Shown piece by piece: positions 6,354 through 14,718 of a stretch of DNA of 20,311 nt (position 1 is the stretch's first letter; each line of letters begins with the position of its first letter). A model generated the notes under the pieces. That model was not told the DNA's origin. It made no database searches and worked only from the letters and a program-made list of their open reading frames with translations. A program made the translations under genes and the position numbers. Location: the NCBI GenBank assembly GCA_019746155.1, contig JAIESJ010000197.1:1-20311 (forward strand), in the 5' to 3' direction. The stretch is from Burkholderiales bacterium (GTDB lineage: Bacteria > Pseudomonadota > Gammaproteobacteria > Burkholderiales > SG8-41).

Positions 6354-8027
6354 TCAGGCAATGTTCTTGAGCCGCCCGACGGCTTCGGCGGGTACGGATT
6401 GTTCCTGCTTGGCATTGGTCAGCGCAGCCTGGATAAAAGCCTTGAACAACGGGTGGCCATTGCGCGGCGTAGACGTGAACTCGGGGTGAAACTGGCAACC
6501 CACGAACCACGGATGCTCCCGCAGTTCGATCATTTCACACAGCTTGTCCTTGGCCGACATGCCGCTTACCACCAACCCGGCTGCCTGCAGCCGCGGCAGG
6601 TAATGGTTGTTGACTTCGTAGCGGTGGCGGTGACGCTCGACTATGCGCTCGGCGCCATAGATGCGGCGCACCAGCGAGTCGGCCTCAAGCACGCATTCCT
6701 GGCCGCCCAGACGCATGCTGCCGCCGAGATCGGATTGGGCATCGCGATGCTCTATCCTGCCGTCGCGGTCCTGCCACTCGGTGATCAACGCGACGACCGG
6801 ATGCGGCGTTTCAGGATTGAATTCAGTGCTGTGGGCGTCGGCGAGCCCGGCCACATGCCGCGCGTATTCAATCACCGCCAGCTGCATGCCGAGACAGATG
6901 CCGAGATACGGTACGCGATTCTCTCGCGCATAGCGGATGGCTTTGATCTTGCCTTCGACGCCGCGCTTGCCGAAACCGCCCGGCACCAGGATTGCATCCA
7001 TGTTGGCGAGACCCGCCGTGCCATTCTTCTCGATACTCTCCGAATCGATGTAGTTGATCTTGATCCTGGCGCCGGTGTGAATCCCGGCGTGGATCAGCGC
7101 TTCCGACAACGACTTGTAGGACTCGGTCAGATCGACATATTTACCGACCAGCGCAACGTTGACTTCCCGCTTCGGGTGCTCGAGCGCATAGATCAGCTTG
7201 TCCCAGCTCGTCAGGTTGGCCGGAGGCGGGGTGAGCCCCAGCTTGCGGCAGACGATGTCATCCAGATCCTGCGCATGCAGCATCGCCGGGATCTTGTAAA
7301 TGCTGTCGACATCGACGGCCGAGATCACCGCCTCCACGCCGACGTTAGTGAAGAGCGCGATTTTCCTGCGCTCGTCGTCGGGCAGCGGACGGTCGGCGCG
7401 ACACAGCAGCACGTCGGGCTGAATGCCGATCTCGCGCAGCTCCTTGACCGAGTGCTGGGTCGGCTTGGTTTTGATCTCCCCCGCTGACGCAATGTAGGGC
7501 ACAAGGGTCAGGTGAATGAAGCAGGCATTGTCGCGCCCCAACTCGATTCCCATCTGGCGGATCGCTTCCAGGAACGGCAGCGATTCGATATCGCCCACCG
7601 TGCCGCCGATCTCGACGATTGCGACTTCGGCGTCACCCGCGCCGCGGCGGATGAAGAGCTTGATCTCGTCGGTGATATGCGGAATCACCTGTACCGTGCC
7701 GCCGAGATAATCGCCGCGCCGCTCCTTGCGGATAACACTCTCGTAGATCTGGCCGGTGGTGAAATTGTTGCGCTTCGACATTTTGGCCTGCACGAAGCGC
7801 TCGTAGTGGCCAAGATCGAGATCGGTCTCGGCGCCGTCTTCCGTGACGAAGACTTCGCCGTGCTGGAACGGGCTCATGGTGCCGGGATCCACGTTGATGT
7901 AGGGATCCAGCTTGAGCATGGAAATCCTGATGCCGCGCGTTTCTAGGATGGCGGCGAGGGAGGCGGCAGCGATACCTTTGCCAAGGGAGGAAACTACACC
8001 ACCAGTGACAAAGATATATTTGGTCAT
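6354..8027 (-). CDS. pyrG: CTP synthase
   Basis: PyrG aminates UTP to CTP using ATP and glutamine, the last step of pyrimidine nucleotide synthesis. The 557-residue protein has the N-terminal synthetase domain (VTGGVVSSLGKGIAAASL at the start, KLDPYINVDPGTMSPF, then GGTVGDIES). A C-terminal class I glutamine amidotransferase domain carries the nucleophile C378 in GICLGMQ and the late HPEF. It probably leads the pyrG-kdsA-eno-ftsB transcript. There is no ribosome site in front of the ATG, although the N-terminus matches the family well. Confidence 0.98.
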   Translation of the reverse strand: MTKYIFVTGGVVSSLGKGIAAASLAAILETRGIRISMLKLDPYINVDPGTMSPFQHGEVFVTEDGAETDLDLGHYERFVQAKMSKRNNFTTGQIYESVIRKERRGDYLGGTVQVIPHITDEIKLFIRRGAGDAEVAIVEIGGTVGDIESLPFLEAIRQMGIELGRDNACFIHLTLVPYIASAGEIKTKPTQHSVKELREIGIQPDVLLCRADRPLPDDERRKIALFTNVGVEAVISAVDVDSIYKIPAMLHAQDLDDIVCRKLGLTPPPANLTSWDKLIYALEHPKREVNVALVGKYVDLTESYKSLSEALIHAGIHTGARIKINYIDSESIEKNGTAGLANMDAILVPGGFGKRGVEGKIKAIRYARENRVPYLGICLGMQLAVIEYARHVAGLADAHSTEFNPETPHPVVALITEWQDRDGRIEHRDAQSDLGGSMRLGGQECVLEADSLVRRIYGAERIVERHRHRYEVNNHYLPRLQAAGLVVSGMSAKDKLCEMIELREHPWFVGCQFHPEFTSTPRNGHPLFKAFIQAALTNAKQEQSVPAEAVGRLKNIA

Positions 8028-8052
8028 TTCATATCATACCAGCCGTTTACCC

Positions 8053-8081
8053 ATTTTATCGCAAATCAATGCCGCGTCCAA
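8053..8081 (-). promoter_or_regulatory. Candidate sigma-70 promoter of pyrG
   Basis: On the minus strand TTGGAC (8081-8076) and TAAAAT (8058-8053) are separated by 17 bp. The -10 matches five of six consensus bases and the -35 keeps TTG. Transcription would begin about 18 bp before the pyrG ATG. It fits as the start of the pyrG-kdsA-eno-ftsB operon. Confidence 0.5.
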
Positions 8082-8101
8082 CGGAATTCGGGCAAAAATT
8101 T

Positions 8102-10486
8102 TTAGGCCGGTTTGGCTTCGCGTGCCAGATACAGCCAGGTTTCAACCACGGTGTCCGGGTTCAGCGACAAGCTTTCTATGCCCTCCTCCATCAGCCATTT
8201 CGCGAGATCGGGATGGTCAGACGGCCCCTGCCCGCAAATGCCCACGTATTTGCCGGCCTTGCGGCAGGCCTGAATCGCCAGATGCAGCATCTGTTTCACC
8301 GCCGGGTCGCGCTCGTCGAAGGCGTCGGCGATGATGCCGGAGTCGCGGTCAAGCGCAAGCGTCATCTGCGTCATGTCGTTGGAACCGATGGAGAAGCCGT
8401 CAAAATGCTCGAGGAACTGATCAGCGAGAATGGCGTTCGACGGAATTTCGCACATCATGATGATCCTCAGGCCGTTCTGCCCGCGCTTCAGGCCGTTGGC
8501 GGCGAGCAGTTCCAGCACTTTCTTCGCCTCGTCTATGGTACGCACGAAGGGCACCATGATTTCGACGTTGGTCAGGCCCATTTCATCGCGCACCTTCTTC
8601 AGCGCACGGCACTCAAGCTCGAAGCAGTCGCGGAACGAGGCGGCGATATAGCGCGCCGCCCCACGAAAGCCGAGCATGGGATTTTCCTCGTGCGGCTCGT
8701 AACGGGCGCCGCCGGTCAGGCTTGAATACTCGTTGGATTTGAAATCCGACAGCCGCACAATGACTGGCTTGGGCCAGAACGCCGCGCCCAGCGTCGACAC
8801 GCCCTCGGCCAGTTTTTCGACGTAGAACGTTACCGGGTCCGGATAACCGGCGCTGTGCTCCTCGACCGCAATCTTGAGGTCTGCAGAGAGGTCGGGGTAA
8901 GCCAGCACGGCCTTGGGATGCACGCCGATCATGCGCGCGATGATGAATTCCAGCCGCGCCAGCCCCACCCCCTCATTGGGCAGGCGCTGAAACTCGAAGG
9001 CCAGCTCCGGGTTGCCCACGTTCATCGTGATCTTGAGCGGCGCCTTGGGCATGCTGGCAAGCGACAGGTCGATGACTTCGGTATCGAGGATGCCGCGATA
9101 GACGAACCCGGTATCGCCCTCGGCGCAGGAAACCGTCACCGGCTTGCCGTCCTTGAGCACCTGGGTCGCCTCGCCGCAGCCGACGACTGCGGGAATGCCC
9201 AATTCGCGCGCGATGATGGCCGCGTGGCAGGTGCGCCCGCCGCGGTTGGTGACGATCGCCGCGGCACGCTTCATCACAGGCTCCCAATCGGGGTCGGTCA
9301 TGTCGGTCACCAGCACATCGCCCTGTTTGACACGCTCCATTTCGGAGGCGTTCTTGATGAGCCTTACCGGACCGCTGCCGATACGCTGGCCGATGGCGCG
9401 TCCGGTGGCAAGCACCTCGGAACGGCTTTTCAGGCGATAGCGGCGCAGTGTATCGACTTTTTCACTGGCCTTCACGGTTTCGGGACGTGCCTGCAGGATG
9501 TAGAGCTTGCCATCCACACCGTCCCTGCCCCATTCGATGTCCATCGGCCGCTGATAGTGCGCCTCCACGATCATGGCGTAGCGCGCAAGCTCCTCGACCT
9601 CGGCATCGCTGATGGAAAATTTGCGGCGGTCGGCCTCGGGAACATCGACGATCCTGACCGAACGGCCGGGCTGACGGGTATCGGAGTAGACCATTTTGAC
9701 CGCCTTGGAGCCCAGTCCGCGGCGCAGAATCGCCTTCTTGCCTTCCTTGAGCCCGCGCTTATAGACATAGAACTCGTCGGGGTTGACCTGCCCCTGCACC
9801 ACGGTTTCGCCAAGGCCATAAGCCGCGGTGATGAAGACCACCTGGTCGAAGCCGGATTCGGTATCGAGCGTAAACATCACGCCGCTCGCGCCGAGGTCGC
9901 TTCTTACCATGCGCTGAACACCTGCTGAGAGCGCGACCTCGTCGTGGGTAAATCCCTTGTGAACGCGATAGGAAATGGCACGGTCGTTGTAGAGCGATGC
10001 GAACACATGCCTGATCGCCTCCAGCAGATTCTCCAGGCCGTGCACGTTAAGGAAGGTTTCCTGCTGTCCGGCGAACGACGCATCGGGCAAATCTTCGGCG
10101 GTGGCCGAGGAACGTACGGCGAAGGACACCCCGTCGCCGGACCCTGCGGCCAGCTTCTGGTAGGCCTCGGCAATCTCCTGCTGCAGGCGCGGCGCAAGCG
10201 GTTGCTCGACGATCCAGCGGCGAATCTCCTCGCCTGCCTTGGCCAGCGCGGCGACATCGTCGACGTCGAGAACGGCCATGCGGTCCGAGATGCGCTGGGC
10301 GAGCCCGTTTTGCGCCAGGAACTCGCGGTAAGCCTGCGCCGTGGTGGCAAAACCGCCCGGCACGCGCACGCCTGCGCTGCCCAGCTGGCTGATCATCTCG
10401 CCGAGCGATGCGTTTTTGCCGCCAACGCTCGCGACATCACTCATGCGCAATGCCGCGAAATCCAGAACCATAGGAGTATTGCTCAT
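8102..10486 (-). CDS. ppsA: Phosphoenolpyruvate synthase (pyruvate, water dikinase)
   Basis: PpsA makes phosphoenolpyruvate from pyruvate and ATP for gluconeogenesis. The 794-residue protein has the N-terminal ATP-grasp domain (VGGKNASLGEM), the swivelling phosphohistidine domain with catalytic H421 in GGRTCHAAIIARELG, and the C-terminal PEP/pyruvate barrel ending with IGSNDMTQMTLALDRDSG and GICGQGPSDHPD. The ATG at 10486 is preferred over the in-frame GTG at 10495: AGGTGG lies five bases before the ATG, and this start puts the catalytic histidine at 421 as in the E. coli enzyme. It is divergent from its regulator ppsR, 71 bp away. Confidence 0.97.
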   Translation of the reverse strand: MSNTPMVLDFAALRMSDVASVGGKNASLGEMISQLGSAGVRVPGGFATTAQAYREFLAQNGLAQRISDRMAVLDVDDVAALAKAGEEIRRWIVEQPLAPRLQQEIAEAYQKLAAGSGDGVSFAVRSSATAEDLPDASFAGQQETFLNVHGLENLLEAIRHVFASLYNDRAISYRVHKGFTHDEVALSAGVQRMVRSDLGASGVMFTLDTESGFDQVVFITAAYGLGETVVQGQVNPDEFYVYKRGLKEGKKAILRRGLGSKAVKMVYSDTRQPGRSVRIVDVPEADRRKFSISDAEVEELARYAMIVEAHYQRPMDIEWGRDGVDGKLYILQARPETVKASEKVDTLRRYRLKSRSEVLATGRAIGQRIGSGPVRLIKNASEMERVKQGDVLVTDMTDPDWEPVMKRAAAIVTNRGGRTCHAAIIARELGIPAVVGCGEATQVLKDGKPVTVSCAEGDTGFVYRGILDTEVIDLSLASMPKAPLKITMNVGNPELAFEFQRLPNEGVGLARLEFIIARMIGVHPKAVLAYPDLSADLKIAVEEHSAGYPDPVTFYVEKLAEGVSTLGAAFWPKPVIVRLSDFKSNEYSSLTGGARYEPHEENPMLGFRGAARYIAASFRDCFELECRALKKVRDEMGLTNVEIMVPFVRTIDEAKKVLELLAANGLKRGQNGLRIIMMCEIPSNAILADQFLEHFDGFSIGSNDMTQMTLALDRDSGIIADAFDERDPAVKQMLHLAIQACRKAGKYVGICGQGPSDHPDLAKWLMEEGIESLSLNPDTVVETWLYLAREAKPA

Positions 10487-10557
10487 CCAGGCCACCTGTT
10501 AATTGTGCGAATTGTCAAAACGCGTTATTTTACAGGGAATCGTCGCCGCAGTAATCC

Positions 10558-11382
10558 ATGACAGCGAAACGCACCGCCTATTTCATTTCCGACCGCACCG
10601 GCATTACCGCCGAAATGCTCGGACACAGCCTGCTGACCCAGTTTGACGGGGTGCGGTTTCAGGAGGAAACACTGCCGTTTATAGACACCGCCGACAAAGC
10701 ATACCAAGCGGTAAAGCAGATCAACGAGCGCGCAGCGAGCGACGGCGTGCGGCCGATCGTGATCAGCACCTTGGTCAACGCCGAGATAGCCGGCATTGTC
10801 GGCACCGCCAACGCATTGTTTCTGGACTGCTTCGAAATTTTCATCTCGCCGCTGGAAAAAGAACTCGGCATCGGCGCCTCGCACACCATAGGCCGCACGC
10901 ACAATGTCAACGATTTCATCAATTATCACCACCGCATCGACTCGGTCAACTACACGCTGTCGCATGACGACGGCTTATCCACGCGCGACCTGACCGACGC
11001 CGATATCATCCTGGTCGGGGTATCGCGCTGCGGCAAGACGCCCACCTGCCTCTATCTTGCAATGCAGTTCGGCGTCCGCGCCGCAAACTATCCCCTCATT
11101 CCGGAAGACTTCAGCAGCATGCAGTTGCCGCCGCAGCTGCGGCCGTTGCGCGGCCGGCTGTACGGCCTGACCATCAACCCCAAACGCCTGCAGCAGATCC
11201 GCAACGAGCGCCGCCCCGGCAGCAAATATGCGACGCTCACCAACTGCGAATTCGAAGTGCGGGAAGCGGAAGCGCTGATGCGGCAGGAAGGCATTCCCTA
11301 TCTCGATGCCACCAGCAAGTCGGTGGAAGAACTGGCCACCACCATCCTGCAGGAAGCGAAGCTGGCGCGGCGGATTTATTAG
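10558..11382 (+). CDS. ppsR: PEP synthase regulatory kinase/phosphorylase
   Basis: PpsR (DUF299 family) switches PEP synthase off by ADP-dependent threonine phosphorylation and on again by phosphate-dependent removal. The 274-residue protein shows the family start (YFISDRTGITAEMLGHSLL), SHTIGRTH in the middle and a Walker A-like loop G154-T161 (GVSRCGKT). It then has the TINPKRLQQIRNERR stretch. The target site in PpsA is next to H421, so enzyme and modifier are encoded side by side. The ATG at 10558 has only a weak ribosome site. It converges with the RNA methylase gene, 75 bp away. Confidence 0.96.
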   Translation: MTAKRTAYFISDRTGITAEMLGHSLLTQFDGVRFQEETLPFIDTADKAYQAVKQINERAASDGVRPIVISTLVNAEIAGIVGTANALFLDCFEIFISPLEKELGIGASHTIGRTHNVNDFINYHHRIDSVNYTLSHDDGLSTRDLTDADIILVGVSRCGKTPTCLYLAMQFGVRAANYPLIPEDFSSMQLPPQLRPLRGRLYGLTINPKRLQQIRNERRPGSKYATLTNCEFEVREAEALMRQEGIPYLDATSKSVEELATTILQEAKLARRIY

Positions 11383-11386
11383 AAAA

Positions 11387-11470
11387 GCGTGAATCGTGAA
11401 TAGTAAATAGTGAATGGAATAAAGCTGCTGGCAATCGCCGTCTTAACGATTCTCTATTCACCATTTACGC
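11387..11470. repeat. Inverted arrays of degenerate 7-mers at the ppsR/methylase junction
   Basis: The left arm (11387-11410) runs as 7-mers GTGAATC, GTGAATA, GTAAATA and continues to GTGAATG. The right arm (11447-11470) is the inverted version and reaches into the last codons of the methylase gene. The two 24-base arms match at 19 positions across a 36-base gap. Between convergent genes the hairpin might act as a weak two-way terminator, but it has no GC-rich stem. Confidence 0.6.
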
Positions 11471-12240
11471 ATCTGTCTCACCCTCTCGAACAGGCATACC
11501 GCAGTCGCAGCCGCAGCATTGAGCGACTCGGTTTTGCCCGGCATGGGAACGGCAACCACGTCATGCGCCGCCGCCAGCAACTCCTGGGACAGGCCCGTGC
11601 CTTCGCTGCCGAACAGCAAGCCGACTTTCCCCGTCAGGTCGGTCTCGAAAACCGATTGTGACGAGTGGTGGCTGGTCGCAATCACCCGGCCGCGGAACCT
11701 TTTTATCAGCGCCAGCAGATCCACGCCTTCGTAAATGCTGAGCATGAAATGCGCCCCCATGCCGGCGCGCAGTACACGCGGCGACCAGCTGTGGACGCAA
11801 TTCCGGGACAAAAAAACATCCCGCATCCCCGCAGCAGCGGCGGAGCGCAGGATGGAGCCCATATTGCCCGGATCCTGTATGCCTTCCAGCAACACGCACG
11901 GACCGGGATCGTCGGGCATATCTTGAGGCTGCGGCGTTTTGACAGCCGCGATCACTCCCGTCGGCGTTGCGACGGACGACAGGCGGTAGAACAGCTCATC
12001 GCTCAGCAGCAATGGGGGTAATTCACGTAACTCATTGATTAAATTGTTAATTTTATGATTCTTCAGGCCCGATTTGCTGACCACAACCTCTTCGGGCAAA
12101 CCCAAATGGTCGCGATACGTTTCGATCAGATGCACGCCGTCGAGCAACGACAACCCCGCTTTCCGGCGCTCGCGCGACGACTGCATGAGTTTGAGCAGCG
12201 CCTTGAAGCGCGGGTTATCCGCAGAAGTGATGTATTTCAC
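11458..12240 (-). CDS. SpoU/TrmH-family RNA 2'-O-methyltransferase
   Basis: Members use S-adenosylmethionine to methylate ribose 2'-OH in rRNA or tRNA. The 260-residue protein has an N-terminal substrate-binding domain (SpoU_sub_bind type, about 1-105) and a C-terminal knotted SPOUT domain. All three SpoU motifs are present: EGIQDPGNMGSILRSA (119-134), LFGSEGTGLS (209-218) and VPMPGKTESLNAAAATAVC (231-249). The substrate cannot be read from this. The start is GTG at 12240 and overlaps the senA stop as GTGA, so translation is probably coupled to senA. There is no independent ribosome site. In related genomes such a gene is usually found near rnhB and ppsR. Confidence 0.92.
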   Translation of the reverse strand: MKYITSADNPRFKALLKLMQSSRERRKAGLSLLDGVHLIETYRDHLGLPEEVVVSKSGLKNHKINNLINELRELPPLLLSDELFYRLSSVATPTGVIAAVKTPQPQDMPDDPGPCVLLEGIQDPGNMGSILRSAAAAGMRDVFLSRNCVHSWSPRVLRAGMGAHFMLSIYEGVDLLALIKRFRGRVIATSHHSSQSVFETDLTGKVGLLFGSEGTGLSQELLAAAHDVVAVPMPGKTESLNAAAATAVCLFERVRQMRKW

Positions 12241-13703
12241 AGGGCGACGCCGGAGGGCGGAACAGGGGCCCCTTCAGGGGGTGTGACCCCGGAGACGGAT
12301 GTCGCGCCTGCGCTCAACGTCGCTGCGCCAGGCTCGCGGACGGCCGCATCCCGCAGGCGGGAACCCTGCTCCCTGCTCGCAGGCGCACCGTCGGAGGGTG
12401 GGACAGGCGCGCAAGTGCGAAAGCCGGCAAACACGTCGCGCCGGTCAGGGGTGTAGAAATTGCGCCAGGTAGTACGCAACAAGCCGGCACGCGTGGCAAA
12501 ACAGCCGCCGCGCAGCACTTTGTGATCGCCGAACCAGGGCGCAGAGTATTCCTTGTAGGGGTCGGCCTCAAAGCCTGGATAGGGACCAAACCAGTCCGCA
12601 GTCCACTCCCAGACATTGCCGAACATCTGGCGGCAGCCCCAGCCGCTGTCGCCTTCGGCGAAAGCCGCAACGTCGGCGCAGGCGCCAACGACGCCAAACA
12701 GGTTGGCGTGCCGGGCAGAAGGCGCCGCATCGCCCCAAGGGTGGCGTCTTTTGCACCCGGCCAGGCCGGGGGTCGTTGCGGCGGCGAACTCCCACTCCGC
12801 CTCGGTCGGCAGCCGCCGCCCGGCCCAGCGACAATACGCTTCCGCCTCGTAGCAATTGACGTGAATGACCGGATGGTGTGGCGGGATTGGAACCACGGTG
12901 TCGTAATGACGCTGCAGCCACTCGCCGTCACGTTTCTGCCAGTAGACGGGAGCGTGCGCCCCGGTTTGTTCGCGCCACTGCCAGCCGGCGTCGCTCCACA
13001 GTTCGCGCCGGCGGTAGCCCTCATCATCGACGAACGCCGCGAATTCGACGTTGGTCACCGGCGCGCGGGCCATGCAAAACGGCCGGACTTCGACCGCATG
13101 GGCCCATTTTTCGTTGTCGAACACAAAACCGGTGTCGGGCGCGGCCCCCAGCATAAACTCGCCGCCGGGAATCTCCACGTCTCCCGGCCACGCCCCGGCA
13201 TTCGCTGCAGCGCCGGCTTGCCGGCCTCTGTCGGGCGCCGCATATCCCAGCGTCTGACGAGTATAGGTGAAAGCCTCGCAGTGCATTTCTTCGTGAAATG
13301 CCGCGAGCTGCGCGAAATACCGCAGATGCTCGGTGGCACCCTCCCTGTCGATACGCTCCAGCACGCGGTCCAGAACCCGCTGCAAATAACCCAGCGTGGC
13401 ATCAAAATCCGGCAGCGGCAAATCCCAGCGTGTCGCGTGGGGCACGGTCGCCGAATTGTAAAAATCGTCCGCATGGGCAAGCATTGAAGGCCTGAGCCTA
13501 CCGTCACCCTCGTAGCGCAGACACCAGTGTTCCTGAAACCAGCCCAGGTGACCGATTTCCCACAACGGAGGATTGACAATGCTGAGCCTGGGCCCCAACA
13601 GCTGTTCGCCACTCAGATCCCGTGCCAACGCCAGCGTGCGCGCGCGCGCATCGTGCAGCATTGCGCATAAAGTCGCGGCATCAGGCCCGGCTGCTAACGT
13701 CAT
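12237..13703 (-). CDS. senA: EgtB-like sulfoxide/selenoxide synthase, probable selenoneine synthase SenA
   Basis: SenA is a non-haem iron enzyme that joins a selenosugar to hercynine, giving selenoneine after cleavage. It is related to EgtB of ergothioneine synthesis. The protein (488 residues) has an N-terminal DinB-like domain with the iron ligands H52 (GHLGWFQEHW) and H137-x3-H141-x-E143 (HEEMHCE). A C-terminal formylglycine-generating/sulfatase-modifying domain follows, with NVWEWTADWFGPYPGF and LRGGCFATR, ending in FAGFRTC near residue 431. The last 57 residues are a Pro/Ala/Gly-rich tail not expected in the family. SenA is chosen over EgtB because the divergent neighbour is a SenB-type glycosyltransferase. 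The in-frame ATG at 13703 was used rather than the GTG at 13706; neither has a ribosome site. Confidence 0.8.
   Translation of the reverse strand: MTLAAGPDAATLCAMLHDARARTLALARDLSGEQLLGPRLSIVNPPLWEIGHLGWFQEHWCLRYEGDGRLRPSMLAHADDFYNSATVPHATRWDLPLPDFDATLGYLQRVLDRVLERIDREGATEHLRYFAQLAAFHEEMHCEAFTYTRQTLGYAAPDRGRQAGAAANAGAWPGDVEIPGGEFMLGAAPDTGFVFDNEKWAHAVEVRPFCMARAPVTNVEFAAFVDDEGYRRRELWSDAGWQWREQTGAHAPVYWQKRDGEWLQRHYDTVVPIPPHHPVIHVNCYEAEAYCRWAGRRLPTEAEWEFAAATTPGLAGCKRRHPWGDAAPSARHANLFGVVGACADVAAFAEGDSGWGCRQMFGNVWEWTADWFGPYPGFEADPYKEYSAPWFGDHKVLRGGCFATRAGLLRTTWRNFYTPDRRDVFAGFRTCAPVPPSDGAPASREQGSRLRDAAVREPGAATLSAGATSVSGVTPPEGAPVPPSGVAL
12240..12411 (-). repeat. Repeat-derived GC-rich tail of senA
   Basis: This part encodes the 57-residue C-terminal tail. 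A direct repeat of about 20 bp is seen near 12247-12268 and 12389-12409, giving APVPPSD and APVPPSG at the two ends of the tail. GC-rich self-complementary stretches lie between, such as CCCCCTGAAGGGG and CCCGCCTGCGGG on the minus strand. It looks like non-coding repeat DNA captured into the reading frame. Confidence 0.5.
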
Positions 13704-13716
13704 CACGGATGTTTTT

Positions 13717-13724
13717 GTTATAGT
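13717..13724. promoter_or_regulatory. Overlapping divergent -10 elements between senA and senB
   Basis: In the 53-bp gap the bases GTTATAGT give TATAGT on the plus strand (13719-13724, towards senB) and TATAAC on the minus strand (13722-13717, towards senA). Each matches five of six -10 consensus bases. No good -35 is seen for either. Shared -10 bases would make the two promoters mutually exclusive, and the senA message would be nearly leaderless. Confidence 0.3.
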
Positions 13725-13756
13725 GCGGACACAAAGTTTAGCGTGATTATCCTGCC

Positions 13757-14704
13757 GTGAGAATCCTGATCGTCACACCCGCCGGCGCGCGCTCGCGTTA
13801 CGGCAACCGCAATACCGCCGCGCGCTGGGCGACGCTGCTGCGCGGCCTTGGTCACCGCGTGGCGGTTCAGGTCACCTGGAACGGAGAGGCGGCGGACTTG
13901 ATGATCGCGCTGCACGCGCGTCGCAGCCACGACTCGATCCGGCGTTTTGCCGAACTTCACCCCGATCGGCCGCTGATCGTCGCGTTGACGGGAACCGATT
14001 TGTACCGCGATATACGCTTCGACCCGGATGCCGAGAAATCCATGCGGCTGGCAACGCGCATGATCGTGCTGCAGGACATGGGCCTGAACGAATTGTCTCC
14101 GGCGTTGCGCAAAAAAACCCGCGTCATTTATCAGTCCACGCGACCGATTTCCCCGCGTCCCCCGCTCAAGTCCTGTTTCGAGGTCACGGTCAGCGGGCAC
14201 CTGCGTGAGGAAAAGGACCCGTTCCGTGCCGCGGCGGCGCTGGCTTATCTGCCGGCAGCAAGCCGCATCCGCCTCACCCATCTCGGGGGGGCAATGTCAT
14301 CCGGGATGGCGGCCGCGGCGCGCAAATGGGCGGATCGGGAACCACGCTACCGCTGGCTGGGCGAGCTCGCGCACTGGAAAGCCCTGCGCATGCTGGCGCG
14401 CAGCCGGCTGATGGTGATCAGTTCGTGCATGGAAGGCGGCGCCAACGTAGTGAGCGAAGCACTCGCCGCCGGCGTGCCCGTCATCGCGTCGAGAATACCC
14501 GGCAATATCGGCATGCTTGGCAAGGATTATGCCGGCTATTACCCCCTGGCAGACGAAAAAACCCTTGCCCGACTGCTGTGGCGCGCGGAATCCGATCCGG
14601 CTTTTTATCTCCGCCTCAAACAGCAGTGTGCGGCGCGCAAACACCTGGTCAATCCACGGCGGGAGCGACTCGGTTTGAAAAACCTGCTCGCCGAACTCCT
14701 GTGA
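13757..14704 (+). CDS. senB: GT-B glycosyltransferase, probable selenosugar synthase SenB
   Basis: SenB makes a selenosugar from selenophosphate and a UDP-sugar (UDP-GlcNAc in the described system), the selenium donor for SenA. The 315-residue protein opens with MRILIVTPAGARSRYGNRNTA, typical of the family once annotated as TIGR04348. It has TGTDLYRDI (78-86) and the GT-B donor-site motif with E226-x7-E234 (EGGANVVSE). It starts with GTG at 13757 without a visible ribosome site. It is divergent from senA and converges with the CopD-like gene, 14 bp away. A role as an unrelated small glycosyltransferase is possible, but the EgtB-like neighbour makes SenB much the better call. Confidence 0.83.
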   Translation: MRILIVTPAGARSRYGNRNTAARWATLLRGLGHRVAVQVTWNGEAADLMIALHARRSHDSIRRFAELHPDRPLIVALTGTDLYRDIRFDPDAEKSMRLATRMIVLQDMGLNELSPALRKKTRVIYQSTRPISPRPPLKSCFEVTVSGHLREEKDPFRAAAALAYLPAASRIRLTHLGGAMSSGMAAAARKWADREPRYRWLGELAHWKALRMLARSRLMVISSCMEGGANVVSEALAAGVPVIASRIPGNIGMLGKDYAGYYPLADEKTLARLLWRAESDPAFYLRLKQQCAARKHLVNPRRERLGLKNLLAELL

Positions 14705-14718
14705 TTCGGAGCGTTGCG

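Noticed and set aside
10487..10495. GTG start of ppsA three codons upstream
   Set aside because: AGGTGG is at the right distance for the ATG at 10486, and that start puts the catalytic histidine at 421 as in E. coli.
12522..13487. Long plus-strand open frame opposite senA (and similar ones opposite lpxB, lpxA, pyrG and ppsA)
   Set aside because: Antisense frames are common in GC-rich genes; none shows a known motif, ribosome site or sensible composition.
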